Position numbers and translations under genes: made by a program. A stretch of DNA of 64,000 bases, from contig NZ_CP042912.1 in NCBI RefSeq assembly GCF_008087665.1, forward strand, positions 620,001 through 684,000, read 5' to 3'. Positions within the stretch are counted from its first letter, which is position 1; each line of letters begins with the position of its first letter. This DNA comes from Mariniblastus fucicola (GTDB taxonomy: Bacteria; Planctomycetota; Planctomycetia; Pirellulales; Pirellulaceae). Below, one piece after another: positions 44,546 to 53,230 of this stretch. The notes below the pieces were generated by a model. That model saw only the letters and a program-made list of their open reading frames with translations. It made no database searches and was not told the DNA's origin.

Positions 44546-46336
44546 ATGAATCAACAGGGTAACACACCACCCCCATTTCCCTATTTGTCAGTCAAGTCGC
44601 GTGGCGAAACGATTTGGTTCAGCCTGGATTCAAGCTCCAATGCTTTGATCGGTTCTGGCGGCCATTGCAAAGTTCAATTGGACGGCGAGGGCGTTCGGTC
44701 ACTGCACTGTATTCTTGAGATCAAGGATGACGGTCGGCTGGAAGTTCGCGATTGGAACACTGGTTGTACGTTTGTGAACGGTCAAGCGATCAACGAGCCG
44801 ACGGAGTTGCGGGAACGCGATCTGATGAAAATCGGCCAGCATGAGATTACTGCCGTGCTTTCACAAGAAGGCGCGCAAGCTGCTCTCGCGCCGGAACCGG
44901 AGGCCGAAGTCGAAGTCAAAACGGAACCAGTTGCCGAGCCGCAAATTGTCGCCCAATCTGAGCCACAAGGTCAGCCCGAGGTGTTCGAGCCTCCGCAGGC
45001 TGAGTTACCGACGGAGACATCGGAGGCGGTGGAACCTGCTGATCCAGTTTCGTTCGAACCTCCCGTGGCAAACGGCGCTGAGCCAGAGCTTTCCGGCGAA
45101 CCTTTGCTGACCGAAGAAGAAGCACAAGCTCCAAGCGAAAACGCGATCGGTCCAGTGCCTGTCGAATGGGTTGACGCCAACGCAACGCCAACGGTTCCCA
45201 CGGTTTCGGTTGAGCCAGAAGTTCCCGCCGAACCTGTCTTCGATGAACCTGCACCCGTCGAGCCGGTCGCAGAGGTTCCCTCCGAACCTGCATCAGCAAT
45301 AACGGAAGACAACCTGACTCCTCCCGTTGAGGCCAGCGAGGAATCGTCACCAGTTGCAGCTTCTGAAACGGATGTCGCAGCTCCCGAGAATACTTCAATC
45401 GACTTCGTCTACGATATTGACGCCGACTTTGAAGACGAAACTGGGGATGTTCCGTATGGTTTCGCAGCACCAGAGTTTAACGACGAATTCGTCTCTGCGG
45501 ATGAAGTTCGTGCGCTGCGAATGGAGAACGAACAGCTTCGATTCGAGCTGGCCAAGCGAAGCACCAGTCCGTCATCGCAAGACGCCGAAGTACTAAGTCG
45601 TGAGCAGACCGTGAAGCTGGTTTCGAGACTCGAGGAACTGCTGCAGGAACTGAAGCGATCTGACGTTCGAGCTCGGGACATGGAAGAGTTGCTTCGCAGT
45701 GCCGACCAGGCAACGCAGGACGAGCAGGAGGAGCGAAAGCAAATCGAAAAATGGGTCTCGGAACTCGAAAGCCGCGTCACGCAGCGTGAATCGGAAACAG
45801 AAGCCGAAGTTCAACAGCTGAGGAAACTGCTGGACGAAGCCCGTGCCTCACAGCAAGAATCCAACGCCGCTCTTCAGCGAGTGATCGATGCGAAAACCAG
45901 CGAAGGCGAAACGGTTCCTGTCGCGGTCGTCGAAGATTTACGCAACCAAATTGGGTCTCTGCAAACTCAACTCAATTCGGCTCAGGCGGACGCTGCGTCG
46001 CTACGTGAGCAGCAAAACCGACCGTCCGCGGGTTCACTAACCGAAGCGGAACAGCAGCAGTCCGAACGGAAGCTTGCTGAAATGCAGCTGGAGACTTCGC
46101 GCGAACGGGCTGAGATATCACGTCAACGAGTGGAACTTAAACGTCTCAAAGCGGACCTCGAAGAGCGACTTGGAGAACCGCGAGAAGCCAACGTGGCTGA
46201 CACGCGAATCCGTGCCATGCGTGAACACCTCAAGGAGCTGCACGACAAAGAGGAGCAGGAAAAAGCCAACCGACGGGAAAGCGGCGGACTGGCGAATCGA
46301 ATCGCAAGTCTGCTCCACCGAGTCACCGGCGAGTAA
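44546..46336 (+). CDS. FHA-domain protein with long coiled-coil
   Basis: 596 residues. Residues about 10-110 form an FHA domain (SNALIGSGGHCKVQLDGEGV, RSLHCILEIKDDGRLEVRDW, NTGCTFVNGQAI), the phospho-threonine-binding fold; the usual GRxxxxD...SRxHA motif is recognisable but altered (IGSGGHC, RSLHC). A Pro/Glu-rich linker (about 115-285) follows, then a continuous coiled coil from about 310 to 580 (LRMENEQLRFELAKR to REHLKELHDKEEQEK). It is the last gene of the chemosensory operon, 2 nt after the DUF4388 regulator and followed by a strong terminator. It may be a scaffold or localisation factor. Confidence 0.87.
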   Translation: MNQQGNTPPPFPYLSVKSRGETIWFSLDSSSNALIGSGGHCKVQLDGEGVRSLHCILEIKDDGRLEVRDWNTGCTFVNGQAINEPTELRERDLMKIGQHEITAVLSQEGAQAALAPEPEAEVEVKTEPVAEPQIVAQSEPQGQPEVFEPPQAELPTETSEAVEPADPVSFEPPVANGAEPELSGEPLLTEEEAQAPSENAIGPVPVEWVDANATPTVPTVSVEPEVPAEPVFDEPAPVEPVAEVPSEPASAITEDNLTPPVEASEESSPVAASETDVAAPENTSIDFVYDIDADFEDETGDVPYGFAAPEFNDEFVSADEVRALRMENEQLRFELAKRSTSPSSQDAEVLSREQTVKLVSRLEELLQELKRSDVRARDMEELLRSADQATQDEQEERKQIEKWVSELESRVTQRESETEAEVQQLRKLLDEARASQQESNAALQRVIDAKTSEGETVPVAVVEDLRNQIGSLQTQLNSAQADAASLREQQNRPSAGSLTEAEQQQSERKLAEMQLETSRERAEISRQRVELKRLKADLEERLGEPREANVADTRIRAMREHLKELHDKEEQEKANRRESGGLANRIASLLHRVTGE

Positions 46337-46345
46337 GAGGGGATG

Positions 46346-46375
46346 GTCAGCCGACATGCGGCTGACTACTTTTTT
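46346..46375 (+). terminator. Strong intrinsic terminator, chemosensory operon
   Basis: A perfect 8-bp stem (GTCAGCCG 46346-46353, CGGCTGAC 46359-46366) with a 5-nt loop is followed by TACTTTTTT. It lies 9 nt after the FHA gene stop and reaches into the end of the convergent agmatine-deiminase-family gene, so it cleanly ends the operon on the plus strand. Confidence 0.85.
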
Positions 46376-47706
46376 GCTTCCTGTTTCTTTGCCCAATCGA
46401 CGGCCCGCTGATAGGAGACCAGTTTGTCATCCGGCAGCGGAACGTACGAGGGCACATGGATCGACATGCAGTGCAACGCGCCCTGCAATTTGGCCATCGT
46501 CGTGATGTCCACTGTCGCAATGCGGTGGTTCGGAAACGTGTTCCGATAGACTTCAATGGCGTCACGCATCGTGGCTCGATCATCAGTTTGCATCACCGGC
46601 ATCATGATCAACCTGTTGGCGACGATCACGTTGGTATAGGGGCTCCATGACGTCCCGCGACGAACGGGAATTGGAATTCGATGCACGGTCAAAGGCTTGC
46701 CGTCGATTTGAATCCGTTGAAGCTTCTTCGCGTTGTAGTCCAGAATTCGAGCGTTGACCGGATCGAGTCGCGGGTCGACCTTGGCAACTAGCACTTCTTT
46801 GCTGTTGACGAAAGTCGCGAACATGTCGACGTGTTTTGTTTTCTCGTTCTGCAGCGGAAGCAGCACCTCGATATGTTTCAAGTTGGTGTACTGTTTGAAT
46901 TCGTTGAGTACGAATTTCTGCTGTTCCTGCTCGATGTTTACGCCCGGACGACGTTTGAAAATGACTTTGTTGTCGTCAAAGATTCTCGTCGTGGTGAGTG
47001 CCAGGCCGATGCCGTTGCACAGCAAGTTGCCGCCCTGAATGGTCCAGGGAACCGAGTTGTGTTCTGCCGCAGTCAGTTTCGCCCAATCGCGAGGAAAATG
47101 GTCATCGGTGGGTCGCTGGCCGTTGTAGAAAAAGTCGATCGACATCACGCCGTTTTCTTTTTCAGCCAACACCGGTCCGAAATCACGCAGCCAAACAGTA
47201 TCAAGCTTGAAGTGCAGAAAGCTGATATGTGAAAGGCTCTGCTTCGAGTCTCTCAATACCTTGACCGCCTCCAGCACCTGTTTCGAATCGTTGAACAGAA
47301 TTACGAGAGGCACATGATTCTCGGTCAGCTCTGCGATTCGTTTTAGCACACCGCCGTGCTGCGGCAGAAGTTCGCTCACGCTGATCAGAATCGCGTTCTG
47401 CTCTTCAAACTCACCTGCAATTCTGGGCCACTTACTTTTGGGATCGAACTTCGGCGGCGGGTTTGTCTTTGGGCGATTGTAAAGCCGCTGGGCTTCCTCA
47501 GGCGTAACAGCTTCCTTCGATGCAGCGTCGTCGTTAGCGAGCTTGGCTGGCTTCGGTGGATAGCTTTGCCCCGAACTGATGTAAAGTTGGCCGAACACCG
47601 TGCAGGAAAGGCTTAACGCTAAAACCAACGCACCAGTGAAGCGTGCAAGGCAACAAACAGGGCTCCCGGTTTTCACCCGTATTGAATTGTTCGTAGCCAT
47701 ATTCAT
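46366..47706 (-). CDS. Secreted agmatine deiminase / peptidylarginine deiminase family protein
   Basis: 446 residues. A signal peptide (FTGALVLALSLSCTVFGQ) is followed by a linker and the PAD_porph fold. Catalytic landmarks: TVWLRDFGPVLAE (W-x-R-D-x-G-P), the GGN motif in TIQGGNLLCNGIGLALTT, KTKHVDMFATFVN (catalytic His and Asp) and the nucleophilic cysteine C413 in GALHCMSIHVP. The family hydrolyses guanidino groups, releasing ammonia from agmatine or from peptide arginine. Classical agmatine deiminase is cytosolic and about 350-370 residues, so export suggests an extracellular substrate. It ends in a lysine-rich tail and is convergent with the chemosensory operon. Confidence 0.88.
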   Translation of the reverse strand: MNMATNNSIRVKTGSPVCCLARFTGALVLALSLSCTVFGQLYISSGQSYPPKPAKLANDDAASKEAVTPEEAQRLYNRPKTNPPPKFDPKSKWPRIAGEFEEQNAILISVSELLPQHGGVLKRIAELTENHVPLVILFNDSKQVLEAVKVLRDSKQSLSHISFLHFKLDTVWLRDFGPVLAEKENGVMSIDFFYNGQRPTDDHFPRDWAKLTAAEHNSVPWTIQGGNLLCNGIGLALTTTRIFDDNKVIFKRRPGVNIEQEQQKFVLNEFKQYTNLKHIEVLLPLQNEKTKHVDMFATFVNSKEVLVAKVDPRLDPVNARILDYNAKKLQRIQIDGKPLTVHRIPIPVRRGTSWSPYTNVIVANRLIMMPVMQTDDRATMRDAIEVYRNTFPNHRIATVDITTMAKLQGALHCMSIHVPSYVPLPDDKLVSYQRAVDWAKKQEAKK

Positions 47707-47795
47707 GGCGCAACATCTTCCAGGAAAGTAGTTAGAAGAGAGATGACCGTCCGACGCGAAATTGTGATTTCACATCCGAAAAATGGTAGTGGGCA

Positions 47796-49721
47796 TCAGG
47801 ACTTGTTAGGCTTTTTGCGGCGGCGCTTCTTTTTCTTTTTCGCAGCGTCGTCGGACGTTTGGCCCACAGACTCTTCGTCGCTTTTGGCCTCTTTTTCTTT
47901 ATCGGATTCTGGTGGCTCGATCTCCAACCATGAATCGATTCGTTGCTTTTGTTCATCTGAAGGGCTCGAAACCCAACCAATCGACCAGCTTTTTCTAACC
48001 CGTCGTTCCAAAGTGACCGTTTCGGAAAACAGTCGCTCGTCACGTGAAATCAACAGCTCGATACGGTCTCCGATTTCATATTGTCGAAGCCGTTCTGTGA
48101 AAGAACCCGCGAGGCGGAAGCCATTGATTGCCAGCACTTCATCGCCGGAAGCCAGACCCAATTGCCAGGCTTGAGAATCCGGATCGACGCGCGAAATCTG
48201 GTTGCCAGAGAACGATGCTCCGATCGTCGGCGTCCCGCCGCTTGACGGATTGGGCTGGGGTTTTTCGTCCGATTCGATCGCTGATTCCGGGATCTTGATG
48301 CCCATGAAAGTCAGGCTGGAGTCATATTCCAACTCGTTCGTCGAATCGATCGCGTTGGCGAACCAGTCGTCAAGTTTTTCGCCGGCGACCTGGCTGGCAA
48401 CACTGCGAAAGTTTTTCGCCGTGAAGCCTTTCTTCGAGTAGCGTCGATACATCTTTCGCATCACATCATCGAGGCTTTTCTTGTTCTCGGTCAGCGAACG
48501 AATTTTCATGTCCAGCAAAAACGCAACCACAGCGCCCTTCGCGTAATAGCTGATCCGCGTATTGCGAGAATTCTCATCCGGTCGGTAAAACTTGATCCAC
48601 GTATCGAACGAACTGTCTCGCAGCGACTGAAACTTGCGGCCGTCGGTTCGCTGCACCGATTCGATCTCGCTGCTGAGCCCGGACATGAACTTGCTCTTTG
48701 AAATGATGCCGGCGCGAACCAGTGCCAGGTCCTGGTAGTAGCTGGTGATTCCTTCAGCAATCCACAAACCATCGGTGTAAACTTCATTCTCGTAGTCGTA
48801 CTTCATCAACGGTTTGGGACGCAGGCGACGAACGTTCCAGGTGTGAAAGAACTCATGGCTGCAAAGGCTCAGCCAACTCTTGTAGCGGCTCGTTTCGCGG
48901 TACGACCAACGACTGGAGATCACCAGAGTGCTGTTGTTGTGCTCCAAGCCTCCTCCGCCACCGCTTAGTACGTTCAGGAAAAGGTATCGATCGTATGGCA
49001 CGGTTCCCCACATCTTCTGATGAGCCTCAACGACCTTTGTCAGATCAGAAGCCGCTGTCGCTCCGTCCCACATTCCCTGTTCGCCAATGTTGACCAACTG
49101 ATGTTGGATACCGCCGACTTCGAAGGGATAAACCTGGATGTTTCCAGCCACGATGGGACTGTCGACCAACTCGTCGAAATTTTCCGCGACGTAGACATGC
49201 GGAGATTCTCCACGAGTCAAACTTGTGGCCGAACGTTTCCAGTCAGAGGCCAGTTTGAGCGAAACGATATGCTCCTGATCGAGTCGATCCGGAAGCGTAA
49301 TAAACGTCGGAGCACCATTGAGCACCGCGTAGTCATGATTGACGAAGTTCGTCCGGACGGACTCCTCGTTGCAGTACAGCCGATAGCTGACTTTGACGCT
49401 GCCACCGCCTTCTGTTTCAACCATCCAGCGATTCTTTCGCGTCTTCCGAAACGGCAACGGCTGATCGTCCTGGTCGGTTACGGTCATGCTGTCGATATGA
49501 CGAGCATACTCGCGGACCAGGTACGAGCCGGGCGTCCAGACGGCCATCATCAATTCCGTCTGGTCGTCTTCGGCTTCGAATTCCAAAGTGACGTGAATGT
49601 ATCGATGAGCGGTTTCGTCCAGATTGACCTTGTAGTTCAATTGGGCGACGGCTTCGTGTTCGTAGGCTGAGTTGAAAGCGAACAGGGCGATTGCGATTGC
49701 AAATGTGAGGAAACGTTTCAT
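47796..49721 (-). CDS. M61-family metallopeptidase with PDZ domain, secreted
   Basis: 641 residues. The N-terminal signal peptide (FAIAIALFAFNSAYEHEAVA) is followed by a beta-sandwich domain (HVTLEFEAEDDQTELMMAVW, PGSYLVREYARHIDSM), both typical of glycyl-aminopeptidase-like M61 enzymes. The zinc site is HEFFH (H289, E290, H293) in LCSHEFFHTWNVRRLRPKPL, with the later GLWIAEGITSYYQDLAL segment holding the third ligand Glu. A PDZ domain is near residues 490-570 (QAWQLGLASGDEVLAINGFR). The C-terminus is acidic, then very basic (KKKKKRRRKKPNKS). It likely works on peptides in the periplasm or outside. Confidence 0.92.
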   Translation of the reverse strand: MKRFLTFAIAIALFAFNSAYEHEAVAQLNYKVNLDETAHRYIHVTLEFEAEDDQTELMMAVWTPGSYLVREYARHIDSMTVTDQDDQPLPFRKTRKNRWMVETEGGGSVKVSYRLYCNEESVRTNFVNHDYAVLNGAPTFITLPDRLDQEHIVSLKLASDWKRSATSLTRGESPHVYVAENFDELVDSPIVAGNIQVYPFEVGGIQHQLVNIGEQGMWDGATAASDLTKVVEAHQKMWGTVPYDRYLFLNVLSGGGGGLEHNNSTLVISSRWSYRETSRYKSWLSLCSHEFFHTWNVRRLRPKPLMKYDYENEVYTDGLWIAEGITSYYQDLALVRAGIISKSKFMSGLSSEIESVQRTDGRKFQSLRDSSFDTWIKFYRPDENSRNTRISYYAKGAVVAFLLDMKIRSLTENKKSLDDVMRKMYRRYSKKGFTAKNFRSVASQVAGEKLDDWFANAIDSTNELEYDSSLTFMGIKIPESAIESDEKPQPNPSSGGTPTIGASFSGNQISRVDPDSQAWQLGLASGDEVLAINGFRLAGSFTERLRQYEIGDRIELLISRDERLFSETVTLERRVRKSWSIGWVSSPSDEQKQRIDSWLEIEPPESDKEKEAKSDEESVGQTSDDAAKKKKKRRRKKPNKS

Positions 49722-49919
49722 GAAATCCTGTGTGTTGGCGTCAGTCGATGTCCGGACAACGGTGGTATTCCAATTTTAACTTGAAAAATCAATGCTGCGC
49801 GGTCTTGCCCTGGGAATTGCGATGAATCAAAATCGAAGCTCGTTTGCCGTGTTGGTTATACCGATTTGGCATCGACCACCCCCTTCCGCCAGCCTGCCAT
49901 GCCCCAGTCGGATTTTTCC

Positions 49920-50531
49920 ATGAAATTTCGTTCCGTGCTTCTGTTTGGTCCTCCAGGGGTCGGGAAAGGCACGCAAGGCGCGATCCTTGGTTCGGTGCCC
50001 GGGTTCTTTCACCTTTCCGTTGGTGATGTGTTCCGCTCAATCGACATCGGCAGCGACGATGGCCGCGAAGTCTATCAGTACAGCTCGCAAGGCAAGCTGG
50101 TTCCCGATGAGCTCACGGTGAAGATCTGGAAGAAAGCTCTGAACGCTTACGAGGCACTCTCCCGTTACAAACCGCGTGAAGATATCTTGATTCTTGACGG
50201 TATACCAAGAAACGTGGCTCAGACAGAATTGGTGCAAGATCATCTCGACATCCTGCAAGTCATCCACCTGCAATGCTCCGATGAGGAGGAGATGATTCAC
50301 CGGATGCGCCGCCGGGCGATTCGGGAGAACCGTGCTGACGACGCGAACGAAGACGTCATTCGAAAACGATTCGAGGTCTACCGGCAAAAGTCCGCGGCGG
50401 TTCTGGAATGCTATCCCCAGGAAATTATTGCGACGATAAACGCAAACGGGTCTCCCGCCGAAGTCCTGTCCAGAATCCTTGAGGCCGTGGTTCCAGTTCA
50501 AAACCGTCACTTTCTTGAGCACACCGGCTAG
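49920..50531 (+). CDS. Adenylate-kinase-like nucleoside monophosphate kinase
   Basis: 203 residues from the ATG at 49920; an ATG at 49899 (seven residues longer) is also possible, and neither has a good ribosome-binding site. The P-loop VLLFGPPGVGKGTQGAIL begins the domain, followed by FHLSVGDVFRSIDIGSDDGR (NMP-binding), LVPDELTVKIWKKAL, ILDGIPRNVAQTELV (instead of the usual LDGFPR) and RRAIRENRADDANEDVIRKR (LID region, short form). It transfers phosphate between nucleotides in the cytosol. The altered motifs suggest it is a paralogue rather than the principal adk. It is divergent from the M61 gene. Confidence 0.85.
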   Translation: MKFRSVLLFGPPGVGKGTQGAILGSVPGFFHLSVGDVFRSIDIGSDDGREVYQYSSQGKLVPDELTVKIWKKALNAYEALSRYKPREDILILDGIPRNVAQTELVQDHLDILQVIHLQCSDEEEMIHRMRRRAIRENRADDANEDVIRKRFEVYRQKSAAVLECYPQEIIATINANGSPAEVLSRILEAVVPVQNRHFLEHTG

Positions 50532-50585
50532 AAAGCGAGCCAGCTGAGTCAACTGTTCAGGCAATCATGTAGTTACTTTTTCGAA

Positions 50586-50615
50586 ACTCAACTCAACTCA
50601 ACTCAACTCAACTCA
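50586..50615 (+). repeat. Pentanucleotide tandem repeat (ACTCA x 6)
   Basis: Six perfect copies of ACTCA run from 50586 to 50615, followed by an A-run and the ribosome-binding sequence AGGGA of the sulfurtransferase gene. Repeats of a 5-bp unit in front of a gene can change in number and so change promoter or leader spacing. There is no evidence here for variability. Confidence 0.85.
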
Positions 50616-50628
50616 AAAAAGGGAAACC

Positions 50629-51453
50629 ATGTTTACGACTTTCGTCAGCGTTGACGAACTAATCGCGAATCGAAAACCGGACTGGGTAATTGTTGACGCC
50701 AGTTACGATCTGAAAGACAAAGCAGCCGGCTATGAAATGTATCAGGCCGCTCACATTCCCGGCGCAGTGTACGCTCATCCGTTCAAACATCTCAGCGGCC
50801 CGCCGCTAACGGACCAGGGGCGCCATCCATTGCCATCGGCCGATCAGCTGGAAATGGTTTTCTGCCGACTCGGTATTTCTCCCGGCACGCAAGTCATCGC
50901 TTATGACAACCGTGGAATTACGGCGCCGCGGTTGTGGTGGTTGTTGAACTACATGGGGCATGACAAAGTCGCCGTACTTGATGGCGGAATCAAAGCGTGG
51001 GTCGACGCCGGCCACGAAACAGTTGCGGGCATCGAAACGAACGAACCTGGCGACTTCGAAGGCACTGCCAATCGCGACATGCTGGTTGTGCTCGAAGAAG
51101 TACTGGACCAGCGACTGCTGATCGATTCGCGCGATGCCGAACGCTATCGAGGCGATTCCAGCGGTTCAGATCCAGCTGCCGGCCACATTCCGGGAGCAAA
51201 GAATCGCCACCACGCGCTTAACAAGGACGAAGACCTTAAACTGCGCGACGTGGAGACGCTCAAGGCCGAGTTTGCCGATCTGTTGGGCGACGTTCCAAGT
51301 GAATCGACGACTTTCTACTGTGGTTCGGGCGTTAGCGCCTGTCACAACCTGTTGACGATGGCTCATTTGGGAATGAAGCCCGGAAAGCTGTACGTTGGTT
51401 CGTGGAGCGAGTGGAGTCAGTTCGAAGATTTGCCAAAGATTTCTGGCGACTGA
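50629..51453 (+). CDS. Sulfurtransferase, tandem-rhodanese type (3-mercaptopyruvate-like)
   Basis: 274 residues. Two rhodanese domains: the first without catalytic cysteine (IVDASYDLKDKAAGYEMYQA, HIPGAVYAHP), the second with C231 in FYCGSGVSACHNLLTMAHLG. The loop CGSGVSA is close to the CGSGVTA that marks 3-mercaptopyruvate sulfurtransferases (SseA type), against CRKGVT of thiosulfate sulfurtransferases. Transfers sulfur to thiol or cyanide acceptors; cytosolic. The start has AGGGA 4 nt upstream, downstream of the ACTCA repeat. It is convergent with the acyl-CoA ligase gene. Confidence 0.92.
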   Translation: MFTTFVSVDELIANRKPDWVIVDASYDLKDKAAGYEMYQAAHIPGAVYAHPFKHLSGPPLTDQGRHPLPSADQLEMVFCRLGISPGTQVIAYDNRGITAPRLWWLLNYMGHDKVAVLDGGIKAWVDAGHETVAGIETNEPGDFEGTANRDMLVVLEEVLDQRLLIDSRDAERYRGDSSGSDPAAGHIPGAKNRHHALNKDEDLKLRDVETLKAEFADLLGDVPSESTTFYCGSGVSACHNLLTMAHLGMKPGKLYVGSWSEWSQFEDLPKISGD

Positions 51454-51466
51454 CTGGTTGGTGCGG

Positions 51467-53230
51467 TCACTGATTGATTATCTGATCGGCGAGCGGCCTC
51501 ATCTTTTCCCGGAAGATTTTTGAATTGTGTCGAATGTCCACGGGAAGTTTGTCGTGGATCGCAAAATGTTTGATCGCGTCGGTTTGCCAATGCTGGCCCG
51601 CGAGGTCTTTCAACTCCTGAATCAGGGCTGCCTTTTCAGTTTCGTTCGACGGATTTTTTTCTGGCCACAGTTCAGCAAAAATGACGGGGACTTGTTGGCC
51701 CGTTTTTCCGCTGCCGACCAAAGCGCTTCGGTACACGGACGGGTGAGAGTTAATGATGGATTCGCACGGAACCGTAAACATCGGCCCGGTTTCCGTTTCA
51801 AGTCGATGTGACTTGCGACCGCAAAACCAGAATCTTCCTTCGGCATCGAAGTAACCGACATCGCCCATACGGTGCCAGAATTTTTCTCCGTCAGCAACCT
51901 TGTGGTCCGCGTTGGCATCGCCGCGAGTCAGATACTTGTCCGTCACGACGGCGCCTTGCACGATCAGTTCGCCGATCTCGCCTTGAGGAAGGAAAGTGGT
52001 TTGGTCGATCGAAGGGATTGGATCGTCAGAGATTGGAATCAGATTCCAGGTCATGTCAGGAAACTTTTGACCGACGCACGTGCCAGCGCCTTGAGCTGAC
52101 TGTTCGGCTGTTTCGTTGAGCACTTCTGTCGCGCTGATACAGGCTACCGGCAGTGATTCGGTCGCGCCGTAAGGAGTCCACGCGTCGCCATCGTCAGCAA
52201 TCACACTTTTGATTCGTTTGAGAACGTGTGGCGGCACCGGAGCACCTGCCGAAAGAATACGTTTGATTGTCGGAAGTTTGCGGTCGTTGTCCGCGCAGTA
52301 TCGCGACACCGTATTCCATAGCGCTGGCGAACCAAAGCTCTGGTCAGCGCCGAACGTTTCGACGGCATGAATCAGATTGGGAGGAAAGATGTCGGCGGGA
52401 CGAGTCGGATCCATGTCCGGAAAGACCGTCGCGGATCCCATAGCCGAATTAAAAAGCGCAAACAGCGGAAATCCGGAAACGTCGACCGTCCCGGGGCGCA
52501 CGTCGAACCAGTCGCGAATCTGGCGTGACTGTTCCAGGAAAATGCGATGCCGATAGTGGACTCCTTTCGGCGGTCCCGTGCTGCCGGTCGTGAAAATGAT
52601 CGCTGCAGAATCTTCGCGATCCATTTCGATTGGTGCAAACTCTTTGTCGGCTGATTTCTCAAACTTGCTCATCGACTTGCAACCGGGAAACGATCCACCG
52701 ACAACAAAGTTCTTTTTGCAATTCGGAAACCAGCGACGATAAATCATCCGCGCCGAATGTGCCAAACGGGAACCGACGACGCCTTCTGGATTTGCTTCTG
52801 AAAGACATTTCACCAGGTTGTCGCGTCCCATGCCCGGATCGATCAGGATGATCGTGGCTCCAGTCTTGAACAATGCGAACACGCAAGCCACGAACTGAAT
52901 TCCGGGCGGAACCATCAACGCGATACGGTTCCCTTTCTCGACTCCGGAATCGCGAAGACCATTCGCGTAGGCGTTGCTCAATTTTTCGAGCGCACCGAAC
53001 GTGATCGTGTCGAACGGCAACGGTTGGGCAGTCTGTGATTGATTCTTTCCCGTCAAACGTCGCAGGATTCTGGCTGCTGCACTGCCCGGCAACCTCGGCG
53101 CAGCAACGGCCAGGTAATCCGGCATTCGCTCGGCCGTTTCGGTAAGTGTATGCCCGACGTTGTGCAGCGAGGAAAAGTCCCACGGCTCGATCCGTTGGTC
53201 AAAACCCGTTTTGTAGTTCGAGTGATTCAT
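51467..53230 (-). CDS. Fatty acid CoA ligase family protein, OleC-like
   Basis: 587 residues from the ATG at 53230; the frame's N-terminal extension to 53341 is rejected. The adenylate-forming motifs are IIFTTGSTGPPKGVHYRHRI (P-loop-like), YGATESLPVACIS (A5) and YFDAEGRFWFCGRKSHRLET (A7/A8). The run FPLFALFNSAMGSATVFPDM with DPTRPADIFP is typical of the OleC/olefin beta-lactone synthetase branch as I know it. OleC turns beta-hydroxy acids into beta-lactones in long-chain olefin synthesis with OleA, B and D; none of these genes is nearby. A standard long-chain acyl-CoA ligase is the alternative. Confidence 0.82.
   Translation of the reverse strand: MNHSNYKTGFDQRIEPWDFSSLHNVGHTLTETAERMPDYLAVAAPRLPGSAAARILRRLTGKNQSQTAQPLPFDTITFGALEKLSNAYANGLRDSGVEKGNRIALMVPPGIQFVACVFALFKTGATIILIDPGMGRDNLVKCLSEANPEGVVGSRLAHSARMIYRRWFPNCKKNFVVGGSFPGCKSMSKFEKSADKEFAPIEMDREDSAAIIFTTGSTGPPKGVHYRHRIFLEQSRQIRDWFDVRPGTVDVSGFPLFALFNSAMGSATVFPDMDPTRPADIFPPNLIHAVETFGADQSFGSPALWNTVSRYCADNDRKLPTIKRILSAGAPVPPHVLKRIKSVIADDGDAWTPYGATESLPVACISATEVLNETAEQSAQGAGTCVGQKFPDMTWNLIPISDDPIPSIDQTTFLPQGEIGELIVQGAVVTDKYLTRGDANADHKVADGEKFWHRMGDVGYFDAEGRFWFCGRKSHRLETETGPMFTVPCESIINSHPSVYRSALVGSGKTGQQVPVIFAELWPEKNPSNETEKAALIQELKDLAGQHWQTDAIKHFAIHDKLPVDIRHNSKIFREKMRPLADQIINQ

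Noticed and set aside
50586-50615. ACTCA repeat as a CRISPR or direct-repeat array
   Set aside because: Units are only 5 bp with no spacers, and no cas genes are present.
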